DNA of 64,000 nt. Origin: Polyangiaceae bacterium. GTDB lineage: Bacteria; Myxococcota_A; Polyangia; Polyangiales; Polyangiaceae. Numbering within the stretch: position 1 is the first letter of the stretch; each line of letters starts with the position of its first letter. The notes under the pieces were generated by a model. That model made no database searches and had not been told where the DNA came from. It worked only from the letters and a program-made list of their open reading frames with translations. The stretch covers positions 1 through 64,000 of the forward strand of contig JAHBVX010000016.1 of NCBI GenBank assembly GCA_019637295.1, in the 5' to 3' direction. Below, piece after piece: positions 1 to 6,337 of this stretch. The position numbers and the translations under genes were made by a program.

Positions 1-374
1 ACTTGGATCGCATTCGTAACGGCTTGACGCGGAGCGCGCAGGCACGCGGCCGCGAAGTCGAGTTCCATCGCGGTAGGACTAAGCATGCCGACCTGCCGCA
101 TAAGCCACCGGCCGAGTTCGCGAGCCCCGAACCATTCGGCTTGCCTCTGAGAGCAATCGGCGCGGATCAGTAGGCTGGCGCCCAGCGGTCCCTCCCAGAG
201 CTTTGCGGGGCCATCCAGTTGGTCGATATCAAAAACAGCATGCCGCGCCCCTCCGCCGAGAAGGGCGTTTGCCAGCTTCAGTGGCGCGCCCAACGCCGGC
301 TGGCGTGCTCGCTCGTAGGCCGCTTCGGCGAGAGCTTCGATTCCTCCTGCATCCATGCGCCATGGACGCTCCAT
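1..374 (-). CDS. ImmA/IrrE-family protein with degenerate HExxH, partial
   Basis: This reading frame runs off the left edge of the window; 124 codons are visible. It begins MERPWRMDAGG, and the second Met at 356 is an alternative start; neither has a clear ribosome binding site. The pattern (helical start, LA..LL at about residue 30, a strand before IRAD, then EWFGARELGRWLM and ELDFAAACLRAP) follows ImmA/IrrE metallopeptidases, where the corresponding segments read AHELGHW and E..AN.FAA.LLMP. Here both zinc-binding His positions are Arg (ARELGRW), so peptidase activity is unlikely. ImmA-type proteins normally cleave a phage or ICE repressor; this copy may have kept only the binding role. It lies 37 bases downstream of the zinc-ribbon gene and probably shares its transcript. 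Confidence 0.7.
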   Translation of the reverse strand, partial: MERPWRMDAGGIEALAEAAYERARQPALGAPLKLANALLGGGARHAVFDIDQLDGPAKLWEGPLGASLLIRADCSQRQAEWFGARELGRWLMRQVGMLSPTAMELDFAAACLRAPRQAVTNAIQ

Positions 375-411
375 TGCGGGCGCGGCTCAAGGGACGGCCG
401 GCCAAAGAATG

Positions 412-1110
412 TCAGAGCTCCCGCTGCGCCGAAACCCACAGCATCGCAAAGGCGAAGTCGCTGTCATGCAACTGGAACAGTATTCGTCGCCTTTGACCCG
501 TGTAGTGCAACTCCAGCCCATCCGTGTACGGCGTCACGCTGAGCAGCTTCCGGTGTGGGACATCAAGCTGCTGCGTCCCGACAAAGAGGGTGCGCTTGGT
601 GGTGATGAGGAAGTGTCCCTCGCCGACGAACTGGAGTTCGCTGACCGGTGCGCTATACCCCCTGCTTCCTCCCGTTCGCAGTGTCACGCCGCGCATGATG
701 CGAAAGCTCGCCCCACGGCTGCCGCTAACGTATATCCGACCACGGATCTCCGTCATGATATTGGCGCCCGTTGCGAAGTGGCAGTGCTCGTTGCGCCCTA
801 GCAGAACAGGGCTCTCCACCACGGGCAAAGACCCCGTGCTGATACGGTACATCCACCGGGCTCGCCAGATCACCGGATCCAGGTGGTCGACGTCGGAGTC
901 TGACAGCCCAAGATAGCGCCGATAGCTCGTCAGCTCCTCGTCTTCTGCGGGAGTGAGCAGTTGGTCCTCCGTGAACTGGCGAACCGTTTGGTCATAGAGG
1001 GCCAGGGCTCGTCGGTACTCCTGCGCGCATCGCTCGCAGAGGGCGAACGTCTCTGAGCGATAGAGCCCGCTGCTCCGGTAGGCCGAACACCGGGTGCAAT
1101 GCTGCGACAC
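412..1110 (-). CDS. Zinc-ribbon protein with C-terminal PH-like domain
   Basis: This 232-residue protein starts with a CxxC...CxxC knuckle (HCTRC at residues 4-8 and CERC near 26-29), continues with a helical stretch rich in Glu and Arg, and ends in a beta-rich domain of the pattern G.FLIT..RTLFVG....DVP..KLLSV.PY.DGLELH. That pattern resembles bacterial PH-like domains fused to zinc ribbons. The frame is open further upstream to 1383, but GTG at 1110 is chosen because a good -10 (TAGAAT, 1118-1123) ends 7 bases before it; a longer version would overlap the divergent promoter and gene. Its position beside the ImmA-like gene and opposite the recombination operon suggests a regulator or immunity protein. 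No DNA-binding motif such as a helix-turn-helix is evident. Confidence 0.65.
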   Translation of the reverse strand: MSQHCTRCSAYRSSGLYRSETFALCERCAQEYRRALALYDQTVRQFTEDQLLTPAEDEELTSYRRYLGLSDSDVDHLDPVIWRARWMYRISTGSLPVVESPVLLGRNEHCHFATGANIMTEIRGRIYVSGSRGASFRIMRGVTLRTGGSRGYSAPVSELQFVGEGHFLITTKRTLFVGTQQLDVPHRKLLSVTPYTDGLELHYTGQRRRILFQLHDSDFAFAMLWVSAQREL

Positions 1111-1117
1111 CCGCTGG

Positions 1118-1147
1118 ATTCTAGGGGGTCGCCGAAAAAACAAACAA
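1118..1147 (-). promoter_or_regulatory. Predicted leaderless promoter for the immunity-side genes
   Basis: On the minus strand, -35 TTGTTT (1142-1147), an 18-base spacer and -10 TAGAAT (1118-1123, five of six consensus bases) place the transcription start at about the GTG codon at 1110. No Shine-Dalgarno sequence precedes that GTG, so the mRNA is predicted to be leaderless. Confidence 0.55.
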
Positions 1148-1152
1148 GGGGA

Positions 1153-1181
1153 TTGACCGGTAGAGTAACAGTAGCTACTGT
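1153..1181 (+). promoter_or_regulatory. Predicted leaderless promoter of the recombination operon
   Basis: On the plus strand, -35 TTGACC (1153-1158), a 17-base spacer and -10 TACTGT (1176-1181) put the start of transcription at about 1188, one base before the ATG at 1189. No ribosome binding site is present. The -10 lies inside the 16-bp palindrome, so a protein bound there would block this promoter. Confidence 0.6.
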
Positions 1182-1182
1182 T
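1167..1182. promoter_or_regulatory. 16-bp perfect palindrome, likely repressor operator
   Basis: AACAGTAGCTACTGTT is identical to its reverse complement. It sits between two divergent genes and covers the -10 of the rightward promoter, the usual arrangement for a dimeric repressor in a phage switch. The protein that binds it is not identified. A single copy is seen in the intergenic region. Confidence 0.65.
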
Positions 1183-1188
1183 TGGCTC

Positions 1189-1368
1189 ATGGAGAACAGG
1201 ATGCTGCGAAACCCCCTTCCCGAAGCCATCATCGTCCAGGTCGAGGTGCGGATCGTCCTCGAGCGTCGAATCACCGAGACCCCAACGGGTCCGGGGCTCG
1301 CGACGGTCCGCCAGGCCATTTCCGAGCCCACGCTCGCCCCCGTCATCCCCCTCCGGAGGGCGGCGTGA
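1189..1368 (+). CDS. Small protein of unknown function, first gene of element operon
   Basis: This is a 59-residue protein beginning MENRMLRNPLPEA, with a hydrophobic strand-like stretch (AIIVQVEVRIVLERRI) and a Pro/Thr-rich second half. It is not recognised. The ATG at 1189 lies 7 bases after a -10 hexamer and has no ribosome binding site, so it is probably the leaderless first gene of the rightward operon. Its stop codon overlaps the GTG of the next gene (GTGA at 1365-1368), which suggests translational coupling. Being the first gene under a palindrome-controlled promoter, a small regulator is possible, but nothing in the sequence shows DNA binding. Confidence 0.6.
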   Translation: MENRMLRNPLPEAIIVQVEVRIVLERRITETPTGPGLATVRQAISEPTLAPVIPLRRAA

Positions 1369-1577
1369 CGCTCGCTCACTCACCCGGGCGGGTTCCCGCG
1401 GCCCTGCTGGCTCCCCGGTCGCTCTTCTCCGACTGCCTGGCCGCTCGCGTCACCTACCTCCGGTGCCTCGAGGCGTCCGTACACATGCTCCGCGGGCTCA
1501 CGCCCCGAGACGTCGACGGGCTCGTCTCCCACGGCCTCAGCGCCTGGATGGTCGTCCCGCTAGGAGCTGTCCAGTGA
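1365..1577 (+). CDS. Small hypothetical protein
   Basis: A 70-residue protein starting at GTG with no family recognised. The centre is helical (SDCLAARVTYLRCLEASVHMLRGL) and it includes a short LTPRDVDGLVSHGLSAW segment. The start codon overlaps the previous stop as GTGA, and the stop overlaps the GTG of the next gene in the same way, so the three genes 1189-1786 form a coupled chain. The chain, more than the protein sequence, is the reason to call it a gene. Confidence 0.55.
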   Translation: MTLAHSPGRVPAALLAPRSLFSDCLAARVTYLRCLEASVHMLRGLTPRDVDGLVSHGLSAWMVVPLGAVQ

Positions 1578-1786
1578 CGCCGGTTCGCTGCACCTGCGGT
1601 GTGTGCTGGGACTGGTTGGACGTCCCGAGCCTGGGTCTTCAGGACGACGGCGCCGGGGGCCTACTCGACCTGCGCAACTGCCCGTCCTGCGGAACCACGC
1701 TCGCTCGCGAGGTGCAGTCATCAAGCCTCGCTCCCTACGAACGCACCACCCAGAGGGGAGCGCCATGCAACACCACCTTCCACTGA
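1574..1786 (+). CDS. Small zinc-ribbon protein
   Basis: A 70-residue protein with two cysteine knuckles, CTCGVC near residues 6-11 and CPSC near 42-45, typical of a treble-clef or zinc-ribbon fold. Between the knuckles it reads DWLDVPSLGLQDDGAGGLLDLRN, a pattern of a structured loop rather than a linker. It starts at a GTG overlapping the previous stop codon. Its last 22 bases overlap the start of the exonuclease gene. Such tiny zinc ribbons are common in phage early operons; its partner, nucleic acid or protein, cannot be told. Confidence 0.6.
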   Translation: MTPVRCTCGVCWDWLDVPSLGLQDDGAGGLLDLRNCPSCGTTLAREVQSSSLAPYERTTQRGAPCNTTFH

Positions 1787-2745
1787 TCACCGCGAGCCGG
1801 GTCCGGGCTTTCCAGCGGTGCCCTCGCTACCACCACATCCGCTACAACCTCGGCTACCGGACCACCGAGCGAGCAGCCCCCCTCGCATTCGGGTCGCTCT
1901 TCCACCGAGCCCTGGAGGCATGGTGGACCGCCGCCGACGGGCCACGCATCGAGGCCGCACTCGAGCAGCTCGACCGCGAGGTCGACTCCGACCCCTACGA
2001 CCTCGCGCGGGCTCAGGCGCTCATCGAGGGCTACGATATCCGGTGGTCCGATGCGGGGCTCACGCCCGAGCTCGTTGAGGCCACCTTCGAGTTGCCGCTC
2101 ACGAACCCGCAGACCGGCGCCGCGTCGCGGACGTACCGTCTCGCCGGGAAGGTGGATGCGATTGTCCGCTCGGGTCCTCAGCTCTGGCTGCTCGAGCACA
2201 AGACTACGAGCGAGACCATCACGCCCGGCAGCGCCTACTGGGCGAAGCTGCGGATGGACAACCAGGTCTCGATGTACCTGAACGGGGCCGAGGCTTTGGG
2301 TCGACCCGTCTCGGGCTGCATCTACGACGTGATCGGCAAACCGACGCTGCGCCCCTACAAGGCCACGCCTCCTGAGGTCCGCAAGTACAAGAAGGACGGC
2401 TCGCTGTACGCAAACCAGCGAGAGGAGGACGAGACACCCGAGGCGTATCTCAGCCGTCTCCGTTGGGACATCTCCGAGAACCCCGACCGCTACTACCAGC
2501 GCGCTGAAGTCGTGCGCATTGGCGACGAACTGCAGGAGTTCGACTGGGAGCTCTGGCAGACGGCGCGGGCCATCCGCGACGCCGAGATCGCCGCGCGACA
2601 CCCGCGCAACCCCAACGCTTGTTTTCAGTGGCAACGCCCCTGCGACTACTTCGACGTCTGCAGCGGCAGCGCCTCACTCGATGACGTCTCGCGGTTCGTC
2701 CACGAGACCGACCCACATCCGGAACTGCAGGAGGAACACCAATGA
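1765..2745 (+). CDS. PD-(D/E)XK (RecB/Cas4-like) exonuclease
   Basis: A 326-residue nuclease of the PDDEXK_1/Cas4-RecB type. The N-terminus has SRVRAFQRCPRYHHIRY (conserved Cys at 19), then FGSLFHRALEAWW with the motif-I His, then the catalytic core VDAIV (Asp) and LLEHKTTS (Glu-x-Lys) near residues 130-150, and a C-terminal CFQWQRPCDYFDVC cluster near 285-300. The N-terminal Cys and the C-terminal three could hold a 4Fe-4S cluster, as in Cas4 and AddB. The ATG at 1765 follows GAGGGGAGCGCC, a good ribosome binding site. It overlaps the next gene by ATGA. In this context it is expected to resect double-stranded ends for the single-strand annealing proteins that follow. Confidence 0.85.
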   Translation: MQHHLPLITASRVRAFQRCPRYHHIRYNLGYRTTERAAPLAFGSLFHRALEAWWTAADGPRIEAALEQLDREVDSDPYDLARAQALIEGYDIRWSDAGLTPELVEATFELPLTNPQTGAASRTYRLAGKVDAIVRSGPQLWLLEHKTTSETITPGSAYWAKLRMDNQVSMYLNGAEALGRPVSGCIYDVIGKPTLRPYKATPPEVRKYKKDGSLYANQREEDETPEAYLSRLRWDISENPDRYYQRAEVVRIGDELQEFDWELWQTARAIRDAEIAARHPRNPNACFQWQRPCDYFDVCSGSASLDDVSRFVHETDPHPELQEEHQ

Positions 2746-3644
2746 GTCGAATGGCACAAATCGCAACGAGTGGCGGCAACAGGGGTCGTCGGATCCTTAT
2801 CTACGGGCCTCCCGGCGTCGGCAAGTCCACGCTCGGCGCAGACGCGCCGGGGGCAGTGGTGCTGCCGGTCGAGGAGGGCGTCGACGATCTCGAGGTCGCG
2901 TCGTTCCCTAGGCCCCAGAGCTGGGAGGAGATTCTAGAGGCGGTGGACGTGCTGGCCGCGGGCAAGACGGCGCACAAGACGCTCGTCATCGACACCGTCA
3001 GCGCAGCCGAGACACTCGCGCACCGGCGGCTCATCGAGGGCAGCAAGTGGAACACTGTCGAGAAGTGGGAAGGTGGCTACAACAAGTGGCGCCAGGGCGT
3101 GCTCGACATCTGCTGGCGCCCACTGCTCGCTCGTCTCGACGCGCTGCGGGCCAGCACCGGGATGACCGTCATCCTCCTCGCCCACAGTCAGGTGAAGGCC
3201 GTACGGGACCCAGACAGTGAGGGCTGGGACCAACACCAGATCCAAATGGAGGGGCTCGCCGCGGGGCTCCTGACGGCCTGGTGCGACGTGGTGGCGTTCT
3301 ACGCCTTCGACGACATCAGGGTCGTGGAGGGCAAGGCTCGAGGCGTACACACGGGCCGGCGGGTGCTGCGAGCGGAGCATTCGGCGACTGCGGTCGCGAA
3401 GAACCGGGTGGGACTACCGGAGCTGCTCGAGGTGCCGCTGGCTGCGCCGTGGAGCGCGCTCGGGCGATACCTGGCACCGCGCGATCTGGCGACGGAGCTC
3501 GCTGAGCTGACGGCTCAGCTCCCGTCGGACGCGGCGGAGCGTGCCAGCCGCGCGGCCAAAACCGCGGACAAGGCCACGATGGGCCGAATCATCTCTCACG
3601 CGCGCCGCTTGGTCGCGCAGCAACAGGAAGGAGCATCAGCATGA
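2742..3644 (+). CDS. Sak4-like RecA-fold ATPase (phage recombination)
   Basis: A 300-residue P-loop ATPase. Walker A is GPPGVGKST at residues 22-30 and the Walker B strand is TLVIDT near 80-86. The RecA-core layout, with a short N-terminus and LLAHSQVK in the sensor region, matches phage AAA_24/Sak4 proteins, which act with SSB-like partners in single-strand annealing or exchange. The C-terminal 60 residues are helical and Ala-rich. It overlaps both neighbours by four bases (ATGA), and lies between an exonuclease and an SSB-like gene, the usual arrangement of a phage recombination module. A generic phage ATP-binding protein is the fallback name. Confidence 0.8.
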   Translation: MSRMAQIATSGGNRGRRILIYGPPGVGKSTLGADAPGAVVLPVEEGVDDLEVASFPRPQSWEEILEAVDVLAAGKTAHKTLVIDTVSAAETLAHRRLIEGSKWNTVEKWEGGYNKWRQGVLDICWRPLLARLDALRASTGMTVILLAHSQVKAVRDPDSEGWDQHQIQMEGLAAGLLTAWCDVVAFYAFDDIRVVEGKARGVHTGRRVLRAEHSATAVAKNRVGLPELLEVPLAAPWSALGRYLAPRDLATELAELTAQLPSDAAERASRAAKTADKATMGRIISHARRLVAQQQEGASA

Positions 3645-4105
3645 TCGCAAGGGGAACATACACCGCTCGGGCGCAGGGATTCGAGTTTGGCGTGACGGCG
3701 AAGGACAGTGACTTCGTCTCGGTCGAGTTCGAGATCCGCGGAGGCCCGGCCCACGTGGGCGACCGCATCGGGTGGCGTGGTTATTTCACTGAGAAGACCA
3801 CGGACCGGACACTCGAGAGCCTGAAGCACGCCGGCTGGGACGGTCGCGACGTCATGCTCCTTCAGGGGCTCGGGAGCCGGGACTGCCAGATCGTGGTGGA
3901 CCACGAGGAGTACGATGGGAAGACCTACGCTCGGGTACAGTGGGTCAACGCCCACGGCGGCGGCGGCCTGGGGCCAGGCCAGCAGATGGACGAAGCGCGC
4001 AAGCGCGCGTTCGCCGCTCGGATGCGCCGGTTCACGGGTGGCGCGCCGGCGGGAGCGCCCACGGCGCCGGCACCCGCGTTCGACGAGGACGACGTCCCGT
4101 TCTGA
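3641..4105 (+). CDS. DUF669-like single-stranded DNA-binding protein
   Basis: A 154-residue protein with a beta-rich N-terminal domain (GTYTARAQGFEFGV, then FVSVEFEIRGG, then GRDVMLL and DHEEYDGKTYARVQWV), a pattern like DUF669-type phage proteins. It ends in a Pro/Ala linker and the acidic tail FDEDDVPF, closely similar to the DDDIPF tail with which bacterial SSB recruits partner proteins. That tail and the position after a Sak4-like gene suggest it coats single-stranded DNA and recruits the ATPase. It follows the ATPase stop by an ATGA overlap. A hairpin-forming repeat follows its stop codon. Confidence 0.8.
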   Translation: MIARGTYTARAQGFEFGVTAKDSDFVSVEFEIRGGPAHVGDRIGWRGYFTEKTTDRTLESLKHAGWDGRDVMLLQGLGSRDCQIVVDHEEYDGKTYARVQWVNAHGGGGLGPGQQMDEARKRAFAARMRRFTGGAPAGAPTAPAPAFDEDDVPF

Positions 4106-4106
4106 G

Positions 4107-4151
4107 CCTCGGCTCCCCTCGGGTCCAACTCGCAGGTCAGGCGAGCCGAGG
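4107..4151. other. Inverted repeat just after the SSB-like gene
   Basis: CCTCGGCTC at 4107-4115 and GAGCCGAGG at 4143-4151 are perfect reverse complements separated by 27 bases. It begins two bases after the stop codon of the SSB-like gene. There is no T-run after it, so an intrinsic terminator is not supported; it may mark the end of one translational unit or protect an mRNA 3' end. Confidence 0.4.
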
Positions 4152-4200
4152 GTGTGTTGAGCGGCGCCCTGGTGACGTGCGCCGGCCCTGACCAACGTCA

Positions 4201-4271
4201 CCTCTTTCAGTCGGCGGACGAGCGTGAAGCGGCATCCCCTCCTGCGCCGTTCGTCCGCCGACTGAAGGAGG
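4201..4271 (+). promoter_or_regulatory. 24-bp-stem hairpin occluding the ParB-like gene's RBS
   Basis: Bases 4201-4224 can pair with 4248-4271 over 24 consecutive positions with a 23-base loop. The 3' arm ends in AAGGAGG, the Shine-Dalgarno sequence for the ATG at 4275, so in the mRNA the ribosome binding site would be fully paired. The only two departures from perfect complementarity (4205/4267 and 4222/4250) are G-U pairs in the plus-strand RNA, which favours a role as RNA over a DNA operator. Possible functions are translational control of the ParB-like gene, opened by a protein, by an upstream ribosome or by processing, or an RNase III-type site. Confidence 0.75.
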
Positions 4272-4274
4272 CCC

Positions 4275-5915
4275 ATGACCCAACTGATGATGATTTCCCC
4301 CGCGAAGCTGACTCCGTCACCCACCAACCCGAGGCGCGACCTCGGGGACCTGACGGAGCTGATCGAGTCCCTGCGGCAGCACGGGATGATCGAGCCCATC
4401 GTCGCGCGTGAAGGCCGAACGGCCGACGAGTACGAGGTGGTGTGCGGCCACCGTCGCCACGCCGCCGCCCAGGTGATCGGTCCGGAGCCCGTCCCCGTCC
4501 TGGTGCGCGAGCTCGACGACGACCAGGTGCTCGACATCCAGCTCGCCGAGAACATGGAGCGCTCGGACCTAACGGCCTTCGAGGAGGCCGAGGCCTTCCA
4601 GCTGCGGGTATCGCGCGGGCAGACGGTCGAGCGCATCGCCGCGCGGATCGGTCGGAGCGCTGGCTTCGTCGCCCAGCGCCTCAAGCTGCTGGAGCTCCAC
4701 CCCGAGGTGCAGCAGGCGCTCCGCGAGGAGGCCATCAGCGTCTCGGTCGCGCAGCTGCTGGGGCGGCTGCCCGCCGACCTGCAGGAACGCGCTCTCGAAG
4801 ACGTTCAGGTCGGCCCCGAGGATCGGGTTCGGACCGTCGCCGAGGCGAAGGCTGAGCTGGGACGGATCCTGCGCCGACTGGACCGCGCCCCGTTCGACGT
4901 AGCGGACCCGTCGCTCGGGCAAGACGAGGAGCACGGGGCGCGTGGCGCTTGCACGACCTGCCCGATGCGGAGCGGCAACCAGGGCCGGCTCTTCGACGCG
5001 GACGAGGAGGACTACTGCCTCGACGAGCCCTGCTACCGGGCGAAGTGCTCGGCTATGGCGCGGCGTGCCGAGCTCGCGGGCAAGCCGGTGTTGCGCGGGC
5101 AGGAGGCGGCGACCGCGCTGCAGAGCTGGGGCGGCGACTGGGTGCGACTGGACACTGAGGTCTGGATCGAGGACGCAGCGAAGCTCGCGGCCTTCGATGA
5201 TGGCGACGATGACGTTGCGGATGATGTCTCGCGGGAGATATCGGTTCGCGAGTTGCTCGCCGAAAGCGACCACGAGCCCACACTAGCGTTCAATGAGGAG
5301 ACGGGCACGGTCGCGGAGGTGGTGCCGAGGCACGTCGTGGACGCGGCCGTCGCGCGAGCTGAGGGGAGGGAGCCGGAGGCGCCCCCGGACCCGGGTGGCC
5401 CCGCGAAACAGAATGCGGCGGCCAAGCGTGAGGAGAAGGAGAAGCTCCGGAAGCGCGCCATCGACGCCTACATCAAGCAAGCGGCCGGCCAAGCGGTGTC
5501 GATCTCGCCCGACGTCCTGCTGGGCCTACTGGTGCGAGCGCTGGCTCGGCAGACCGAGCACACGAGCGTGCTGCGGGTGCTGAAACGTCTGGGCATCAAC
5601 CCAGGCGATGAGGGGGCTCGCATCGCCTTGTCCCGTCACGCCGGCGTCGTGCTGCCCAGTCGCCTGCCGGCGCTGGCGCTGCATCTCGTGCTCGAGAACG
5701 CTGCGCCTTGGTTCTTCCCTCTCGGGGATGACGGGGACGATGTCGACGAGGACCACGACACGTCGTCGCTCTGGGACGACGCGCAACGGGTGGTGTCGTC
5801 GCTGGAGCTGCTGGACGTGAGGGGCGTTGAGAAGGAGCTCGTCAAGGCCGACAAGGCGAAGGCGAAGAAGAAGGCCCCGGCCAAGCGGGCGAAGAAGAGC
5901 GGAGGCGCAGCATGA
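4275..5915 (+). CDS. Large ParB/Srx-domain protein with Cys cluster
   Basis: This 546-residue protein begins with a ParB N-terminal domain: the NPR motif (TNPRRDL, residues 17-23), a GHRRHAAA motif near 58-65, and LAENMERSDLTAFEEAEAF near 96-114. A helix-turn-helix follows (ERIAARIGRSAGFVAQRLKLL), as in ParB/RepB/Spo0J proteins. A mid region carries CTTC...CLDEPCYRAKC, a possible metal site, and the end is Lys/Ala-rich (KAKAKKKAPAKRAKKS), likely DNA contacting. No ParA partner is visible. Related phage ParB-like proteins act in regulation, plasmid-prophage segregation or as nucleases, and the CTP-binding GERRxR-type motif is reduced here to GHRRHAAA. ATG 4275 is preceded by AAGGAGG, buried in a hairpin. 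Confidence 0.8.
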   Translation: MTQLMMISPAKLTPSPTNPRRDLGDLTELIESLRQHGMIEPIVAREGRTADEYEVVCGHRRHAAAQVIGPEPVPVLVRELDDDQVLDIQLAENMERSDLTAFEEAEAFQLRVSRGQTVERIAARIGRSAGFVAQRLKLLELHPEVQQALREEAISVSVAQLLGRLPADLQERALEDVQVGPEDRVRTVAEAKAELGRILRRLDRAPFDVADPSLGQDEEHGARGACTTCPMRSGNQGRLFDADEEDYCLDEPCYRAKCSAMARRAELAGKPVLRGQEAATALQSWGGDWVRLDTEVWIEDAAKLAAFDDGDDDVADDVSREISVRELLAESDHEPTLAFNEETGTVAEVVPRHVVDAAVARAEGREPEAPPDPGGPAKQNAAAKREEKEKLRKRAIDAYIKQAAGQAVSISPDVLLGLLVRALARQTEHTSVLRVLKRLGINPGDEGARIALSRHAGVVLPSRLPALALHLVLENAAPWFFPLGDDGDDVDEDHDTSSLWDDAQRVVSSLELLDVRGVEKELVKADKAKAKKKAPAKRAKKSGGAA

Positions 5916-6337
5916 CCGCCCTCGCCCTGCTCAAGGACATCGCGTCCCGCGGAGAGCACCCGTCGCTGTACCGCGCATGCGAGCTGACGATCGCGACGGA
6001 CGCTGAGATCATCCTCGCGGCCCACATACCGGAGATACGCGGCGCTCTTCCCGCCACCGACGCCATGCTCAAGGCGTTGTCCGACGCGGCACGCGGAGCG
6101 ACTCGAAAGCATTCGCCCCCGCCACCCGGCGTGCTCGACGGGCGCGAGTGCCTGGTCGACGGGTGGCCGTTCAACGGCTGGCTAGTCGGTAGTGTGCTGC
6201 GCGAATGGACGCCCGAGCGCATGGGCATCATCCACAACCGCAACGGGCACGGCCTTGCGCTGGTGGGAGGCGGGTGCATCGCCCTGATCATGGGGCTCAG
6301 GAGTGCGGACGGCGACCCGCCGAGGTGGGACTGGTAA
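5912..6337 (+). CDS. Hypothetical protein
   Basis: A 141-residue protein with no recognised family. The N-terminal half looks helical (LALLKDIASRGEHPSLYRACELTIATDAEIILAA) and the C-terminal half contains Trp-rich segments (DGWPFNGWLVGSVLREW) and a hydrophobic GLALVGGGCIALIMGL stretch that could be a buried core strand or a short membrane segment. It overlaps the ParB-like gene by ATGA and its own TAA overlaps the next ATG (TAATG at 6335-6339), so it is expressed in the same coupled operon. Confidence 0.6.
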   Translation: MTALALLKDIASRGEHPSLYRACELTIATDAEIILAAHIPEIRGALPATDAMLKALSDAARGATRKHSPPPPGVLDGRECLVDGWPFNGWLVGSVLREWTPERMGIIHNRNGHGLALVGGGCIALIMGLRSADGDPPRWDW

